The notes under the pieces were generated by a model that made no database searches, had not been told where the DNA came from, and worked only from the letters and a program-made list of their open reading frames with translations. The translations under genes and the position numbers were made by a program. Below, in pieces: positions 15,775-24,049 of a stretch of 64,000 nt of DNA; position 1 is the stretch's first letter, and each line of letters starts with the position of its first letter. Source of the DNA: UBA1450 sp964452355 (lineage in GTDB: Bacteria; Patescibacteriota; Microgenomatia; UBA1406; GWC2-37-13). The stretch is from NCBI GenBank assembly GCA_964452355.1, contig CAYVKV010000003.1, forward strand, positions 1 to 64,000, given 5' to 3'.

Positions 15775-16815
15775 ATGTTTTATCTTAAATACCGACCACA
15801 AACCGTTTCCGAACTCGACAATAGTCAGATTCGCGAGAGGATGGCCAAACTCCTTGATTCAAAAGAACTTCCTCATGCACTTCTTTTTGTTGGACCAAAA
15901 GGAATGGGAAAGACGTCAACTGCTCGGATTTTTGCAAAAGCGATAAACTGTGATAATAATATTTTCTCGGGCAATGGCACAACAACCGAGCCGTGCAACA
16001 AGTGTGCAAACTGTACCAGTATTGACCATGGAGGATCGCCGGATGTAGTAGAGCAAGACGCCGCTTCAAATCGAGGAATTGACGAGATTAGAAAACTTAT
16101 TCGGGAAGCGTCTTTTTCTCCCATGACCGGTCGATATCGGATATATATCATCGATGAGGCCCACATGATCACGCCGGATGCGTTTAACGCGCTCCTCAAA
16201 ACGCTCGAAGAACCACCCAAATCAGTCATTTTTATTCTTGCCACCACAAACGAAGAAAAACTCCCTTCAACAATCATTTCCCGCTGTGTACGATTTCCTT
16301 TTGGAACGGCACAATCGAAAGATATTGTCAGCATGTTGAAGCGCATCGCAGGACATGAAAACCTCAAGATCCCCGAAGATCTGATGACTTTGATCTCAAA
16401 CTATAGTGAAAATTCTTTTCGAGATGCGACAAAACTTCTTGAAGAACTTGTTATGCAAGATAAACTCACCTTTGACGAAGCACAGAGCTATCTGGGTATT
16501 CGATCGAAGGGCACGCTTCTTGAACTCATGCAGACGGGGACCCTTGCCGAATCGATGACCTGGATTGAGGAATTTACCGCAACCGGAGGAAACGTAAAGC
16601 GTGCGATAGAAGATTCGCTTAATACGTTACGACTACAACTGGTGGCAAAAAGCGTCGGAAATACGTTAGAACCGAATTTGTCCTTTTCACTGAAGGAGCT
16701 TTCGCTCCTCATCAAACTCTTTCACGAAGCATATGCAACCTTACGAATTTCTCCCATCGAGGCACTTCCCCTTGAGCTTACGGTCGTAGAGTTCTATAAT
16801 GCTCGGAAGACGTAA
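15775..16815 (+). CDS. dnaX: DNA polymerase III subunit gamma/tau (short form)
   Basis: This is the clamp-loader ATPase of the replisome. It starts with FYLKYRPQTVSEL and has Walker A GPKGMGKT at 40-47. A four-Cys zinc module includes CNKCANC (about 74-83). Walker B is YIIDEAHM, then NALLKTLEEPP, and the sensor/arginine-finger SRC is in STIISRCVRF. At 346 residues it is about the size of gamma, without the long tau C-terminal polymerase-binding region. ybaB follows after 26 bases, the common dnaX-ybaB-(recR) arrangement, though recR is 2 kb away. Confidence 0.95.
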   Translation: MFYLKYRPQTVSELDNSQIRERMAKLLDSKELPHALLFVGPKGMGKTSTARIFAKAINCDNNIFSGNGTTTEPCNKCANCTSIDHGGSPDVVEQDAASNRGIDEIRKLIREASFSPMTGRYRIYIIDEAHMITPDAFNALLKTLEEPPKSVIFILATTNEEKLPSTIISRCVRFPFGTAQSKDIVSMLKRIAGHENLKIPEDLMTLISNYSENSFRDATKLLEELVMQDKLTFDEAQSYLGIRSKGTLLELMQTGTLAESMTWIEEFTATGGNVKRAIEDSLNTLRLQLVAKSVGNTLEPNLSFSLKELSLLIKLFHEAYATLRISPIEALPLELTVVEFYNARKT

Positions 16816-16841
16816 AAATGTTATTATTAATTTAATCAATT

Positions 16842-17099
16842 ATGTTCAATCCACTTAAAGGTCTCGGCAATTTACAACAGCTTCAGCAACAAGCAAAACA
16901 GATGCAGCAAGCACTTCAAAAAGAAGAGGTAACGGTTGAAAACAATGGTGTCACCATCACTATTCGCGGTGATCAGCGCATCATCAATGTCGAGATTGAT
17001 GGGGTGATGGAAAATCGTGTTGCAGATGCGATAAATGAAGCTGTAAAAAAAACACAAGAGCTTGCCGCACGAAAACTCATGGAGATGAATCAAGGATAA
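16842..17099 (+). CDS. ybaB: Nucleoid-associated protein, YbaB/EbfC family
   Basis: This 85-residue DNA-binding dimer is of the YbaB/EbfC family. It starts MFNPLKGLGNLQQLQQQAKQ, with a Gln/Met-rich helix, a central beta region with GVTITIRGDQRIINVEID, and a C-terminal helix ending KLMEMNQG. It is slightly shorter than the usual about 100 residues. It lies between dnaX and prs on the same strand. Confidence 0.9.
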   Translation: MFNPLKGLGNLQQLQQQAKQMQQALQKEEVTVENNGVTITIRGDQRIINVEIDGVMENRVADAINEAVKKTQELAARKLMEMNQG

Positions 17100-17136
17100 G
17101 ATAATCAGGTATTAATAATTGAAACCCATTCCTCGT

Positions 17137-18087
17137 ATGCTCAAACTCTTTTCCGGCACGTCAAACCCAGCTCTTTCTGAAAAAGTTGCTCAAGAACTGA
17201 AAACAAATCTTTCGAAGGTCGAAGTAACCACCTTTGATAATTCAGAAATTCGCGTTCGGATAGAGGAGGATGTAAAGCATGATACCTGCGTCATTATTCA
17301 ATCAACATCAAACCCCACAAACAGCAATCTCATGGAACTTTTCCTCATGGCCGATGCGTTACGTCGTCAGGAAGCGCGAAGAGTTATCGCAGTGATTCCA
17401 TACTTTGGCTATGCCAGGCAAGATATTCAACACCGGGACGGCGAGTGTGTATCAGCAAATGTCATCATCAGATTTTTAGAATCAATCGGCATTCATAAAG
17501 TGTATACCTTCAATCTTCATGACGAAGCAACCGAAGGCGTGTTTGATATTCCGTTCAAAAATCTTTCGGCATTTTCAGCACTTGGTGATGCAATTCACCA
17601 CTATCTTGATCAAAAAAATACTGAAGTCTCACCAAAAAATATTGCAATTGTCTCACCTGATCAAGGGGGGATTGAGCGCGCACGGAAGTTTGGAAATGTC
17701 TTATTTGGACACAATGAATTTAATCTTGCAGTCACCGAAAAAAAACGAGATCTTGAACACAAACATCAAAGTGCAGCGCTTTCCCTTTATGGAGATGTGA
17801 AAGATAAGGTGTCAATCATCGTGGATGATGTCGCAACATCAGGATCAACGCTCATTAACTCAGCATATTTTGCTCTTGAGCAAGGGGCAAAAAGTGTCAT
17901 TGCCGCGATCGTTCATCGAGATTTTGCACCAGGAACAGCTGCAAAGATTCAAGAGTCAAATATAGAGGCATTCTTTACAACAGATAGTATCGCACTTCGT
18001 AAAGAATGTACGTTTGAAAAGATGCAAGAGGTGAGTATTTCAGGAGATATAGCTAGTGTGCTAAAAGAGCTACCTATGAGGGATTAA
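17137..18087 (+). CDS. prs: Ribose-phosphate pyrophosphokinase
   Basis: This enzyme makes PRPP from ribose-5-phosphate and ATP for nucleotide synthesis. LFSGTSNPALSEKVA at the N-terminus, FDNSEIRVRI and YFGYARQD (ATP site) are typical. The PRPP-binding loop is VDDVATSGSTL. The ATG at 17137 puts the conserved LFSG motif at residues 4-7; a TTG at 17119 would add six atypical residues. The length from 17137 is 316 residues, normal. The 3' end overlaps the convergent gene at 18074-18988 by 14 bases. Confidence 0.94.
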   Translation: MLKLFSGTSNPALSEKVAQELKTNLSKVEVTTFDNSEIRVRIEEDVKHDTCVIIQSTSNPTNSNLMELFLMADALRRQEARRVIAVIPYFGYARQDIQHRDGECVSANVIIRFLESIGIHKVYTFNLHDEATEGVFDIPFKNLSAFSALGDAIHHYLDQKNTEVSPKNIAIVSPDQGGIERARKFGNVLFGHNEFNLAVTEKKRDLEHKHQSAALSLYGDVKDKVSIIVDDVATSGSTLINSAYFALEQGAKSVIAAIVHRDFAPGTAAKIQESNIEAFFTTDSIALRKECTFEKMQEVSISGDIASVLKELPMRD

Positions 18088-18988
18088 GTAATTCATTACT
18101 AAATGCGTGGGTTAGAGGGAACTCTAATCTTTTTTCGTGTGCATGATATGTCATACCTAATTCTAATGGATTTGAGCCTATATGCAACAATTCAGCATAC
18201 AGCTCTGAAGCTACATCTCCACTTATCTCCCTGTTTGGATTAAGTGATTTACCTGTCAGTGTACGCATGTCAGCATCAATAATTACAACATTACCATCAT
18301 TCTTTATAATCGCATTTTTTGAACTTGTGTAATCCATAGGTGAAGTGCCACCTCCATGAGCTCCTAGGTGGTTTTTTGTTGCATAACTATCAAACCAAAC
18401 TTGAACTTCATTTAAAACTAAAGGCAGTAACCAGTGTGGTTTATTCCAATCTTCCTCAGTCATTGGTCGACCTTCAATCTTTTTTGTTATTAGCATTCCT
18501 AGTTTAGTACCCGGAAGTAAGTGCAATTGATGTGGAACAGCCCAGATACCAACCCCTTGAACAATTGGCTTATCTAATGCTCTAAATGCCTCACTCGAAT
18601 TTATTAAGCTAGTTGCATTGCCAACTTTACATACTATAGGTAAGCTATTTGGCTCCCATATCACATTTGGTATACAGCTACTTCCCCTCCTATCATATGG
18701 TCGTCCTAAAGAAATAGTTCCATTCCCAATATCTAGCATGGTTGCTAGTGCGGAATCAATATCTATGACTGTTTCAGGATCGTAGTTTTTCCAAGCATGT
18801 GCCTTGTAAAAATCCTTATCAGATCTACCATTCATAAATGTAGTAATTTGATCCAAAATCAATCTCCCTTGTTGGATGGTTTTCATGAAATTTCTCTCTG
18901 AAAAACCATGGATTTCATAAAAGTTATAAAGTTTATCTACATAACCTAATGTATCAGATGGAAATAATGATTTATATTCTTGTAACAT
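18074..18988 (-). CDS. Orphan protein with a possible protein-kinase-like fold
   Basis: This 304-residue protein resembles no named family I can place. Its motif order suggests a divergent aminoglycoside-phosphotransferase/protein-kinase-like fold. LPIVCKVGN could be a beta-3 Lys. LGMLITKKIEGRPM resembles a hinge. AHGGGTSPM, then SKNAIIKNDGNVVIIDADM, resembles a catalytic loop and a metal-binding Asp (DAD in place of DFG). There are no membrane segments. Codon use is more AT-rich than in prs or recR, hinting at acquisition. The ATG at 18988 comes 5 bases after the U-tract of an intrinsic terminator, so expression should depend on read-through of the leader at 18993-19120. Confidence 0.6.
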   Translation of the reverse strand: MLQEYKSLFPSDTLGYVDKLYNFYEIHGFSERNFMKTIQQGRLILDQITTFMNGRSDKDFYKAHAWKNYDPETVIDIDSALATMLDIGNGTISLGRPYDRRGSSCIPNVIWEPNSLPIVCKVGNATSLINSSEAFRALDKPIVQGVGIWAVPHQLHLLPGTKLGMLITKKIEGRPMTEEDWNKPHWLLPLVLNEVQVWFDSYATKNHLGAHGGGTSPMDYTSSKNAIIKNDGNVVIIDADMRTLTGKSLNPNREISGDVASELYAELLHIGSNPLELGMTYHAHEKRLEFPLTHAFSNELLNPS

Positions 18989-18992
18989 ACAT

Positions 18993-19120
18993 AAAAAAAC
19001 CGCCCGATTATGGGCGGTGGGTTGTAATTGTTATTCGTGTATCAACTACAAACCGCCCGAGTCCAAATAAGGGGAAAGACTCGAACAGATGTAATGGCTT
19101 GATACAAATTTTTCATATTT
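18993..19120 (-). ncRNA. Riboswitch-like attenuator leader of the orphan kinase-like gene
   Basis: Read on the minus strand. The 5' strand TGTATCAA pairs with TTGATACA (plus 19099-19106 and 19038-19045), enclosing the hairpin CGAGTC/GACTCG (19078-19083 and 19058-19063). A terminator follows: ACCGCCC-ATAATC-GGGCGGT plus T7 (18993-19018). The segment at 19043-19058 can instead pair with 19012-19030 in a 16-bp helix with one G-U and a 3-base bulge. That uses up the terminator's 5' arm and breaks the first stem. These mutually exclusive folds are the layout of a transcriptional riboswitch or attenuator. No known class is recognised. Confidence 0.6.
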
Positions 19121-19126
19121 GAAGGA

Positions 19127-19155
19127 AGTTTAGTATATTAAGTAATACTTGTCAA
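19127..19155 (-). promoter_or_regulatory. Promoter of the attenuator leader
   Basis: On the minus strand there is a perfect TTGACA (19150-19155), a 17-base spacer and TAAACT (19127-19132). This sets a start near 19120, upstream of all leader helices. The -35 box lies just outside the end of recR. Confidence 0.65.
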
Positions 19156-19161
19156 GAAGAT

Positions 19162-19803
19162 TCAAAACCCTCTCCGATTTTCAAGCGCCTTTCGCAGAGT
19201 CATGTAGTCGGCATATTCAAGATTTCCTCCCATCGGCATCCCATATCCCAATCGAGTGATTGAGAAACCCAGCGAATGCTCTTCTTTAAATTCTTGCAGC
19301 CTATTGCGGAGATACATTGCGGTCGCCTCACCTTCCATATCAGGATTTGTCGCAAGAATTATTTCTGAAATAGTTGTGCGTTTTGCATCACCATTTGTTT
19401 GCGGCTTTAACCGGGTGAATAGTTCTTCAAGAAAAATATCCTCTGGTCCGATATGATTTAATGGGTCAATCCGTCCATGAAGAACATGGTACAACCCATC
19501 ATAAATATCACCGGTTTCAAGAGAAAGAAGATCAAGGACGTCCTCAACCACCGTAATACGCGTGCCATCACGAGCATTGTCTTCACAGAGACCACAGACC
19601 TCTTCCTCAGTCAGATTCATACAGATCTTGCATCTCTTGGTACGTGCTTTCAGTTGTGAGATCTGTACCGCAAAATCCTTGAGGTCTTCCTCAGGCATTC
19701 GAAGTAAGTAAAAGGCAAGTCTATTTGCAGATTTTTCCCCAACGCCGGGAAGTCGTTCGAGGAACAACGATACCTGCTTCAGTGATTTTGGTAATGATGA
19801 CAT
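19162..19803 (-). CDS. recR: Recombination protein RecR
   Basis: RecR loads with RecO/RecF at gaps in replicating DNA. All features are present in 213 residues. The helix-hairpin-helix is LERLPGVGEKSANRLAF (about 16-32). The four-Cys zinc finger is C58, C61, C70 and C73. The Toprim domain starts ITVVEDVLDLLSLE and includes LATNPDMEGEATAMYL. The C-terminus is ITRLGYGMPMGGNLEYAD. It starts with ATG 30 bases downstream of the RNase J gene on the same strand. Confidence 0.96.
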   Translation of the reverse strand: MSSLPKSLKQVSLFLERLPGVGEKSANRLAFYLLRMPEEDLKDFAVQISQLKARTKRCKICMNLTEEEVCGLCEDNARDGTRITVVEDVLDLLSLETGDIYDGLYHVLHGRIDPLNHIGPEDIFLEELFTRLKPQTNGDAKRTTISEIILATNPDMEGEATAMYLRNRLQEFKEEHSLGFSITRLGYGMPMGGNLEYADYMTLRKALENRRGF

Positions 19804-19833
19804 AAGTTAAATGTGAAATTCAAATTGTGTTCA

Positions 19834-21504
19834 TCAAACCTGCAGAACATCAACGAGCACAAGTGGACGTCTCCCGCGTTTTTCAAAGAAAAACTTTTCC
19901 AGAAGGTTTCCCGCTACCCGTTTATAATTTGATGGATCCATGACCACCCCTTGAGATTGATTGAGCGACTTTTCTAACATTTGTCCCGCCTGTTCAAACA
20001 GGTTGTCTTCTTTTTGTTCAAAAACAAATCCTCGTGAGAAGAACTTTGGACTCGTTGATATTTTTGCGCTTGAATCAATAAGAACGACCGCGACGACAAT
20101 GCCATCCGAAGACAGGGTCTGTCGATCACGAATGACCGCATTTCCGATATCTCCAACGCCATATGCATCGACATAAACACTCTTTGTCTCAACAGGATCT
20201 CCTGCTTTCATGGTGGTTTTGGTAAACCACATAGTGTCACCTTCTGAGATCAATGCAATATTTTCACTTTTGTGACCCAAACTGTTCATCAAATTTTCAT
20301 ACTGCCGTTGATGTCGCAACGTGCCACCTATTGGAAGTAAAAACTTTGGTTTGGTAAATTGTGCAAGCAATTTCAGATCTTCCTGACTACCGTGACCTGA
20401 TGCGTGGAGTTGATCCTGAATATCAGGGTACACTACGTCAGCGCCCTGCAATGAAAGTTCTTCGATCACCGAATACACCTCATGCTCATTTCCCGGAATG
20501 GGATCAGAGGAAAAGACAATCTTATCATCTTTACCGATTCTGATAAATTTATTTTGTTGCCGAGCCATCTTAGAAAGTGCTGAACTATATTGCCCTTGTG
20601 AACCCGCAGCAATCACGCACACCTTGTTTGGAGGAAGTTTTCCGATCTCATGCTCTTTCCCTTGCAAAATCCTTGGAATGGGTAAATAGCCAAGTTCTGC
20701 TGCCGCTTCCGTATTTTGCTTCATTGAGCGACCCAAAAAGATGATTTGACGATTGAATTTGACTGCCGCATCAACACACTGCCTAATGCGTGATATATTT
20801 GATGAAAATGTCGTCATGATAAATTTGCCTTTGGTCTTTCGCATCTCATCTTCGAATGTCTGTCCGACAGTTGACTCAGAGGCGGTCATGCCAGCACGTT
20901 CCGCACCAAGTGCATCGGAAAACAAACAGAGTATACCGTCCTCACCCGCTTGAGTAATCTCATGAAAATCGGGAGGATTGTTGTATGGAGGAGTAAGATC
21001 AAATTTGAAATCAGGTCCATGATACATCGTACCGACTTCTGATTTTATCAAAATATGGGTCGCATCAGGAATTGAGTGAGTGACGTGGATAAATCGAGCC
21101 TGAAAGTTCCCTAAATCGTACCATTTGCGATACTCAATTTCTTGGATGTGAATGGGTGATCCAAGCTCTTTAAATTTATTCTGTAAAAACATTTTGGTCA
21201 ATCTGCTTGAATAAATCGGTGGCCGTCCCAGTTTTTCATAGTGAAAGGGGAGCGCACCAATATGATCTTCGTGACCATGAGTGAACAATATTGCGCGTAT
21301 CTTATCAACTTTGTCCTCAAGATAAGAAATATCAGGGATGATGAGATCGATGCCAAACTCTTTGGCATCGGGAAATCCCATACCACAGTCGACGATGAGT
21401 ATATCGGTGAGTTCGTCACCATTGTAGAGTTCGTACAAATACATGTTTTTCGTCACGCCAACCACACCACCAAGAGGAACAAATCGAAGCCGTATATTAT
21501 TCAT
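19834..21504 (-). CDS. rnj: Ribonuclease J
   Basis: This metallo-beta-lactamase/beta-CASP RNase has 5'-exo and endonuclease activity in mRNA turnover and rRNA maturation. The zinc motif FTHGHEDHIGALP is at 74-86. A His in VTHSIPDA follows, and the metal-binding Asp comes in HGPDFKFD. The beta-CASP domain has TTFSSNISRIRQ and ILQGKEHE, and HASGHGSQEDLKLL lies in the C-terminal metal region. The length from ATG 21504 is 556 residues, normal. A GTG at 21510 would add two residues. In organisms without RNase E this is the main mRNA nuclease. Confidence 0.95.
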   Translation of the reverse strand: MNNIRLRFVPLGGVVGVTKNMYLYELYNGDELTDILIVDCGMGFPDAKEFGIDLIIPDISYLEDKVDKIRAILFTHGHEDHIGALPFHYEKLGRPPIYSSRLTKMFLQNKFKELGSPIHIQEIEYRKWYDLGNFQARFIHVTHSIPDATHILIKSEVGTMYHGPDFKFDLTPPYNNPPDFHEITQAGEDGILCLFSDALGAERAGMTASESTVGQTFEDEMRKTKGKFIMTTFSSNISRIRQCVDAAVKFNRQIIFLGRSMKQNTEAAAELGYLPIPRILQGKEHEIGKLPPNKVCVIAAGSQGQYSSALSKMARQQNKFIRIGKDDKIVFSSDPIPGNEHEVYSVIEELSLQGADVVYPDIQDQLHASGHGSQEDLKLLAQFTKPKFLLPIGGTLRHQRQYENLMNSLGHKSENIALISEGDTMWFTKTTMKAGDPVETKSVYVDAYGVGDIGNAVIRDRQTLSSDGIVVAVVLIDSSAKISTSPKFFSRGFVFEQKEDNLFEQAGQMLEKSLNQSQGVVMDPSNYKRVAGNLLEKFFFEKRGRRPLVLVDVLQV

Positions 21505-21564
21505 ATCCACTCATTATCCCATGATATACTGAAAGAATCAATTGTGAGTAGAAAAAACATCGCT

Positions 21565-21864
21565 ATGCCAACCAAAAAACAAGTTGAGAATAAACTATAT
21601 GATGTGATGGACCCGGAACTTGACATGTCGATCATGGATCTTGGACTGGTGTACAACGTCTCAATCAAGAAAGATAAAGTCATCATACAGATGACATTGA
21701 CCAGTCTCGGCTGTCCGCTGTTTGAAACGATTGACGCCGATATACGACATGCTCTGGCATCTCTCAAAGTTGATGAAAAAAATATAAAGATCGACCTCAC
21801 GTTTGATCCACCGTGGTCCATGGATCTGATGTCCGAGAAAGCCAAAGCAACCCTTGGCATATAG
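21565..21864 (+). CDS. MIP18/DUF59-family protein (iron-sulfur cluster assembly factor type)
   Basis: This 99-residue protein carries the DUF59 signature: a YDVMDPELDMSIMDLGLVYN segment, then LTSLGCPL with the conserved Cys, and DPPWSMDLMSEKAKATLGI at the end. Family members (SufT/PaaD/MIP18) help mature iron-sulfur proteins. The open frame continues 108 codons upstream, but that part lies antisense to RNase J and ATG 21565 is the natural start. The gene is divergent from RNase J, 60 bases apart. Confidence 0.88.
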   Translation: MPTKKQVENKLYDVMDPELDMSIMDLGLVYNVSIKKDKVIIQMTLTSLGCPLFETIDADIRHALASLKVDEKNIKIDLTFDPPWSMDLMSEKAKATLGI

Positions 21865-21884
21865 ATTTTGTTTTTGTTTCACTC

Positions 21885-22442
21885 ATGAGTACCAATCAAA
21901 AAAAGCAAAAAACGATCCTGCACGAATCCATTGAGCAACTCGCAGAACTCGGTCGTGATACGGCTCGAAAGGCGGTAAAAGAAATCACAAGCGCTTTTAA
22001 TCCGCTTGCCGCAAACTTCGAAAACCCTACCAAAAAAGAACGTGAAAAAGGAAACAACAATTTTTCGGATCTTGATTTTAACAAGCTTCAAAAACAATAT
22101 GACGGACAGGATTCATCCAAACTTGATGCGGTACGCGCTCAACTTGGCCGGTCAGGAGCAGATACTCCCAACCCAAAACAGCTTGAGTATGACTATCATC
22201 ACCGGGTAAAACGTGAGGAAGAAGAGTATCTTGCCAAAAAAGAGCAGGAAGAAGAGGAAGAAAAACGGCAGGAAGCATATGAAGAGCAAGAAAAGGCGCG
22301 ACTTGAACAAGAACGTCAAAGAAGTCAATCCCAAAGTGCGCCAAAAGGAAAGATACGTAAATCAATCCTCGGAGGAAAGGGGAATCAAAAGTCTACGACC
22401 GAACTGCCACCTGAACTTAAGGCTGATGCAGGGAGAGGATGA
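21885..22442 (+). CDS. Highly charged, partly coiled-coil protein of unknown function
   Basis: This 185-residue protein has an N-terminal helical segment, ILHESIEQLAELGRDTARKA, a middle Asn/Lys-rich part, and a long Glu/Lys/Arg/Gln helix (VKREEEEYLAKKEQEEEEEK and on). The tail KGKIRKSILGGKG is basic. No membrane segment or catalytic motif is seen. Similar low-complexity proteins are common in CPR genomes; I assign no function. It starts at ATG 21885, 20 bases after the MIP18 gene, and ends 16 bases before tRNA-Pro. Confidence 0.6.
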   Translation: MSTNQKKQKTILHESIEQLAELGRDTARKAVKEITSAFNPLAANFENPTKKEREKGNNNFSDLDFNKLQKQYDGQDSSKLDAVRAQLGRSGADTPNPKQLEYDYHHRVKREEEEYLAKKEQEEEEEKRQEAYEEQEKARLEQERQRSQSQSAPKGKIRKSILGGKGNQKSTTELPPELKADAGRG

Positions 22443-22458
22443 TATAATATGAACACAT

Positions 22459-22532
22459 CGGGATGTAGTTCAGATGGCTAGAACACACGGTTCGGAACCG
22501 TGAGGTCGTGGGTTCGAGTCCCGCCATCCCGA
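22459..22532 (+). tRNA. tRNA-Pro (anticodon CGG)
   Basis: The acceptor is CGGGATG/CATCCCG, the D stem GTTC/GAAC, and the anticodon stem CACGG/CCGTG with loop TTCGGAA, giving anticodon CGG. The T stem is GTGGG/CCCGC with loop TTCGAGT, and the discriminator is A22532. CCA is not encoded. A -10 box TATAAT lies at 22443-22448. The last 17 bases plus two more recur at 24050-24068, so the tRNA end is probably an integration site. The next gene's ATG starts 1 base after the discriminator. Confidence 0.95.
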
Positions 22533-22534
22533 CA
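22516..22534 (+). repeat. Left 19-bp att-like repeat (tRNA-Pro 3' end)
   Basis: GAGTCCCGCCATCCCGACA covers the 3' half of the T arm and the acceptor strand of tRNA-Pro, its discriminator, and two further bases. It is identical to 24050-24068. Confidence 0.85.
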
Positions 22535-23142
22535 TGAAACTTTTACTCACTTCAGAAGGATTGACAACTAAGGCGATCAGAAACGCCTTCTATGAACTTT
22601 TTGATAATAAAAGTGATATTTCTCTTGGATTTATTCCAACAGCTGCAGATCTTGAACCCACCCAAGACTGGGTCATTGAGGATATTCAAGAACTTATTGA
22701 TATGGGCATCCACGTACAAGTAATTGACCTAAGAACGGTTGAAAAAATGGATTTGAAAAGTATTTTGGGAAAACTAGACGGGGTATGGGTGAATGGGGGA
22801 AATACATTTTATCTACTAAAATGGATGAGAAAATCAGGATTTATAGAAATCATCCGTGAGATTCTCGAGAAAGGGAAAGTATATATTGGGGTTAGCGCAG
22901 GGAGTATTATTGCAGGTCCAAGTATTGATATCTGTACATGGAAAAATGTCGATGATACGAGTGGTGTCTTGATGGATGATTTGTCGGCACTTCATCTCAC
23001 AGATGTTAGTGTTTTCCCTCACTACTCAAAGAATTGGGAGAATATAGTAAGAGAGAACAAAAACAAGTTGAAGAACAAACTCATCTGCGTGACTGATAAA
23101 CAGGCAGTGTTGGTACGAGGTACCAAAGTCGAAGTAATATAA
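22534..23142 (+). CDS. Peptidase S51 family protein (dipeptidase E-like)
   Basis: This 202-residue serine peptidase-like protein is of the S51 family, which includes dipeptidase E and cyanophycinase. Visible features are GFIPTAADL near 32-40, WVNGGNTFYLL (85-95), and the nucleophile elbow GVSAGSI with Ser121. FPHY (a His candidate) and CVTDKQAVLVRG follow near the end. PepE cleaves Asp-X dipeptides; the substrate here is unknown. Its ATG uses the last base of the att-like repeat, so the gene sits directly against tRNA-Pro. Confidence 0.83.
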   Translation: MKLLLTSEGLTTKAIRNAFYELFDNKSDISLGFIPTAADLEPTQDWVIEDIQELIDMGIHVQVIDLRTVEKMDLKSILGKLDGVWVNGGNTFYLLKWMRKSGFIEIIREILEKGKVYIGVSAGSIIAGPSIDICTWKNVDDTSGVLMDDLSALHLTDVSVFPHYSKNWENIVRENKNKLKNKLICVTDKQAVLVRGTKVEVI

Positions 23143-23212
23143 ACTTTTTATTCATACCTCCGAGTGCGTAATATATGGTGTAATTGTATAAGATATATAG
23201 TATAGTATTTGT

Positions 23213-24046
23213 ATGATCACTCAAAAAAATGTTGCACTGTTTGAAGGAAGTAAAATTCGGCGCGTTTGGGATGAACAAAAGGAAAAATGGTATTTCTCAA
23301 TTATAGATATTGTGGCCATATTAACTGAACAATATAACTACAAGAGAGCAAAATCGTATTGGACTACATTAAAAAATCGACTTAAAAACGAAGGTAGTGA
23401 AGTGGTCACATATTGTGACCGGTTGAAAATGATTGCTCAAGATGGCAAATTACGAATTACAGATGTCGCAGATGTTGAGGCGATATTCAGACTGGTACAA
23501 TCTGTCCCATCGAAAAAAGCAGAGCCCATAAAGCTTTGGCTCGCAAAAGTAGGGTATGAACGAGTACAAGAAATGAGTGATCCAGAAAAAGCCTTAAATC
23601 GCTCCAGAGATTATTGGCAAAAACAGGGAAGAAGCAAAAAATGGATTCAGCAACGCATGATGGGGCAAGAGATACGGAATAAACTCACTGATTATTGGAA
23701 AGAACATGAAGTCACAAAACAAGAGGAGTATGCAATACTCACGAATATTATTCATCATGAGTGGACCGACCTAACAGTAAAGGAACATAAAAATCTGAAA
23801 GGTCTCAAAACACAAAATCTTCGCGACCATATGACCGATGCCGAACTTGTATTTACTGCGCTTGCCGAACTTTCTACTCGTCAAATTGCTGAAACAGTAG
23901 AAGCTCGTGGACTCAAGGAGAATAAAGATCCAGCTAAAAAGGGTGGAAGAATAGCCAAGAATGCACGTCGAGAACTTGAGCAAAAGACAGGCAAAAGTGT
24001 CATCAGTGGGAATAGTTATTTATCAAATAAAAAGAATGTAAAATAG
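23213..24046 (+). CDS. BRO-N / DinD-like protein
   Basis: This 277-residue protein starts with a BRO-N-like DNA-binding region (VALFEGSKIRRVWDEQKEKW, FSIIDIVAILT, YWTTLKNRLKNEG). Its C-terminal part resembles DNA-damage-inducible protein D (KNLKGLKTQNLRDHMTDAEL, then LSTRQIAETVEARGLKENKD). BRO and DinD-like genes are frequent on phages, plasmids and islands and often act as antirepressors or SOS-linked factors. The gene ends 3 bases before the right att-like repeat, supporting a mobile origin. Confidence 0.78.
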   Translation: MITQKNVALFEGSKIRRVWDEQKEKWYFSIIDIVAILTEQYNYKRAKSYWTTLKNRLKNEGSEVVTYCDRLKMIAQDGKLRITDVADVEAIFRLVQSVPSKKAEPIKLWLAKVGYERVQEMSDPEKALNRSRDYWQKQGRSKKWIQQRMMGQEIRNKLTDYWKEHEVTKQEEYAILTNIIHHEWTDLTVKEHKNLKGLKTQNLRDHMTDAELVFTALAELSTRQIAETVEARGLKENKDPAKKGGRIAKNARRELEQKTGKSVISGNSYLSNKKNVK

Positions 24047-24049
24047 GAT

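Noticed and set aside
19038..19106. tRNA or tmRNA remnant, because of GTTCGAGTC on the minus strand
   Set aside because: Only the T-loop-like string is present; no acceptor or anticodon arm can be drawn, and the pairing fits a leader better.
21241..21564. N-terminal extension of the MIP18-family gene
   Set aside because: It lies antisense to RNase J and the family start falls at ATG 21565.
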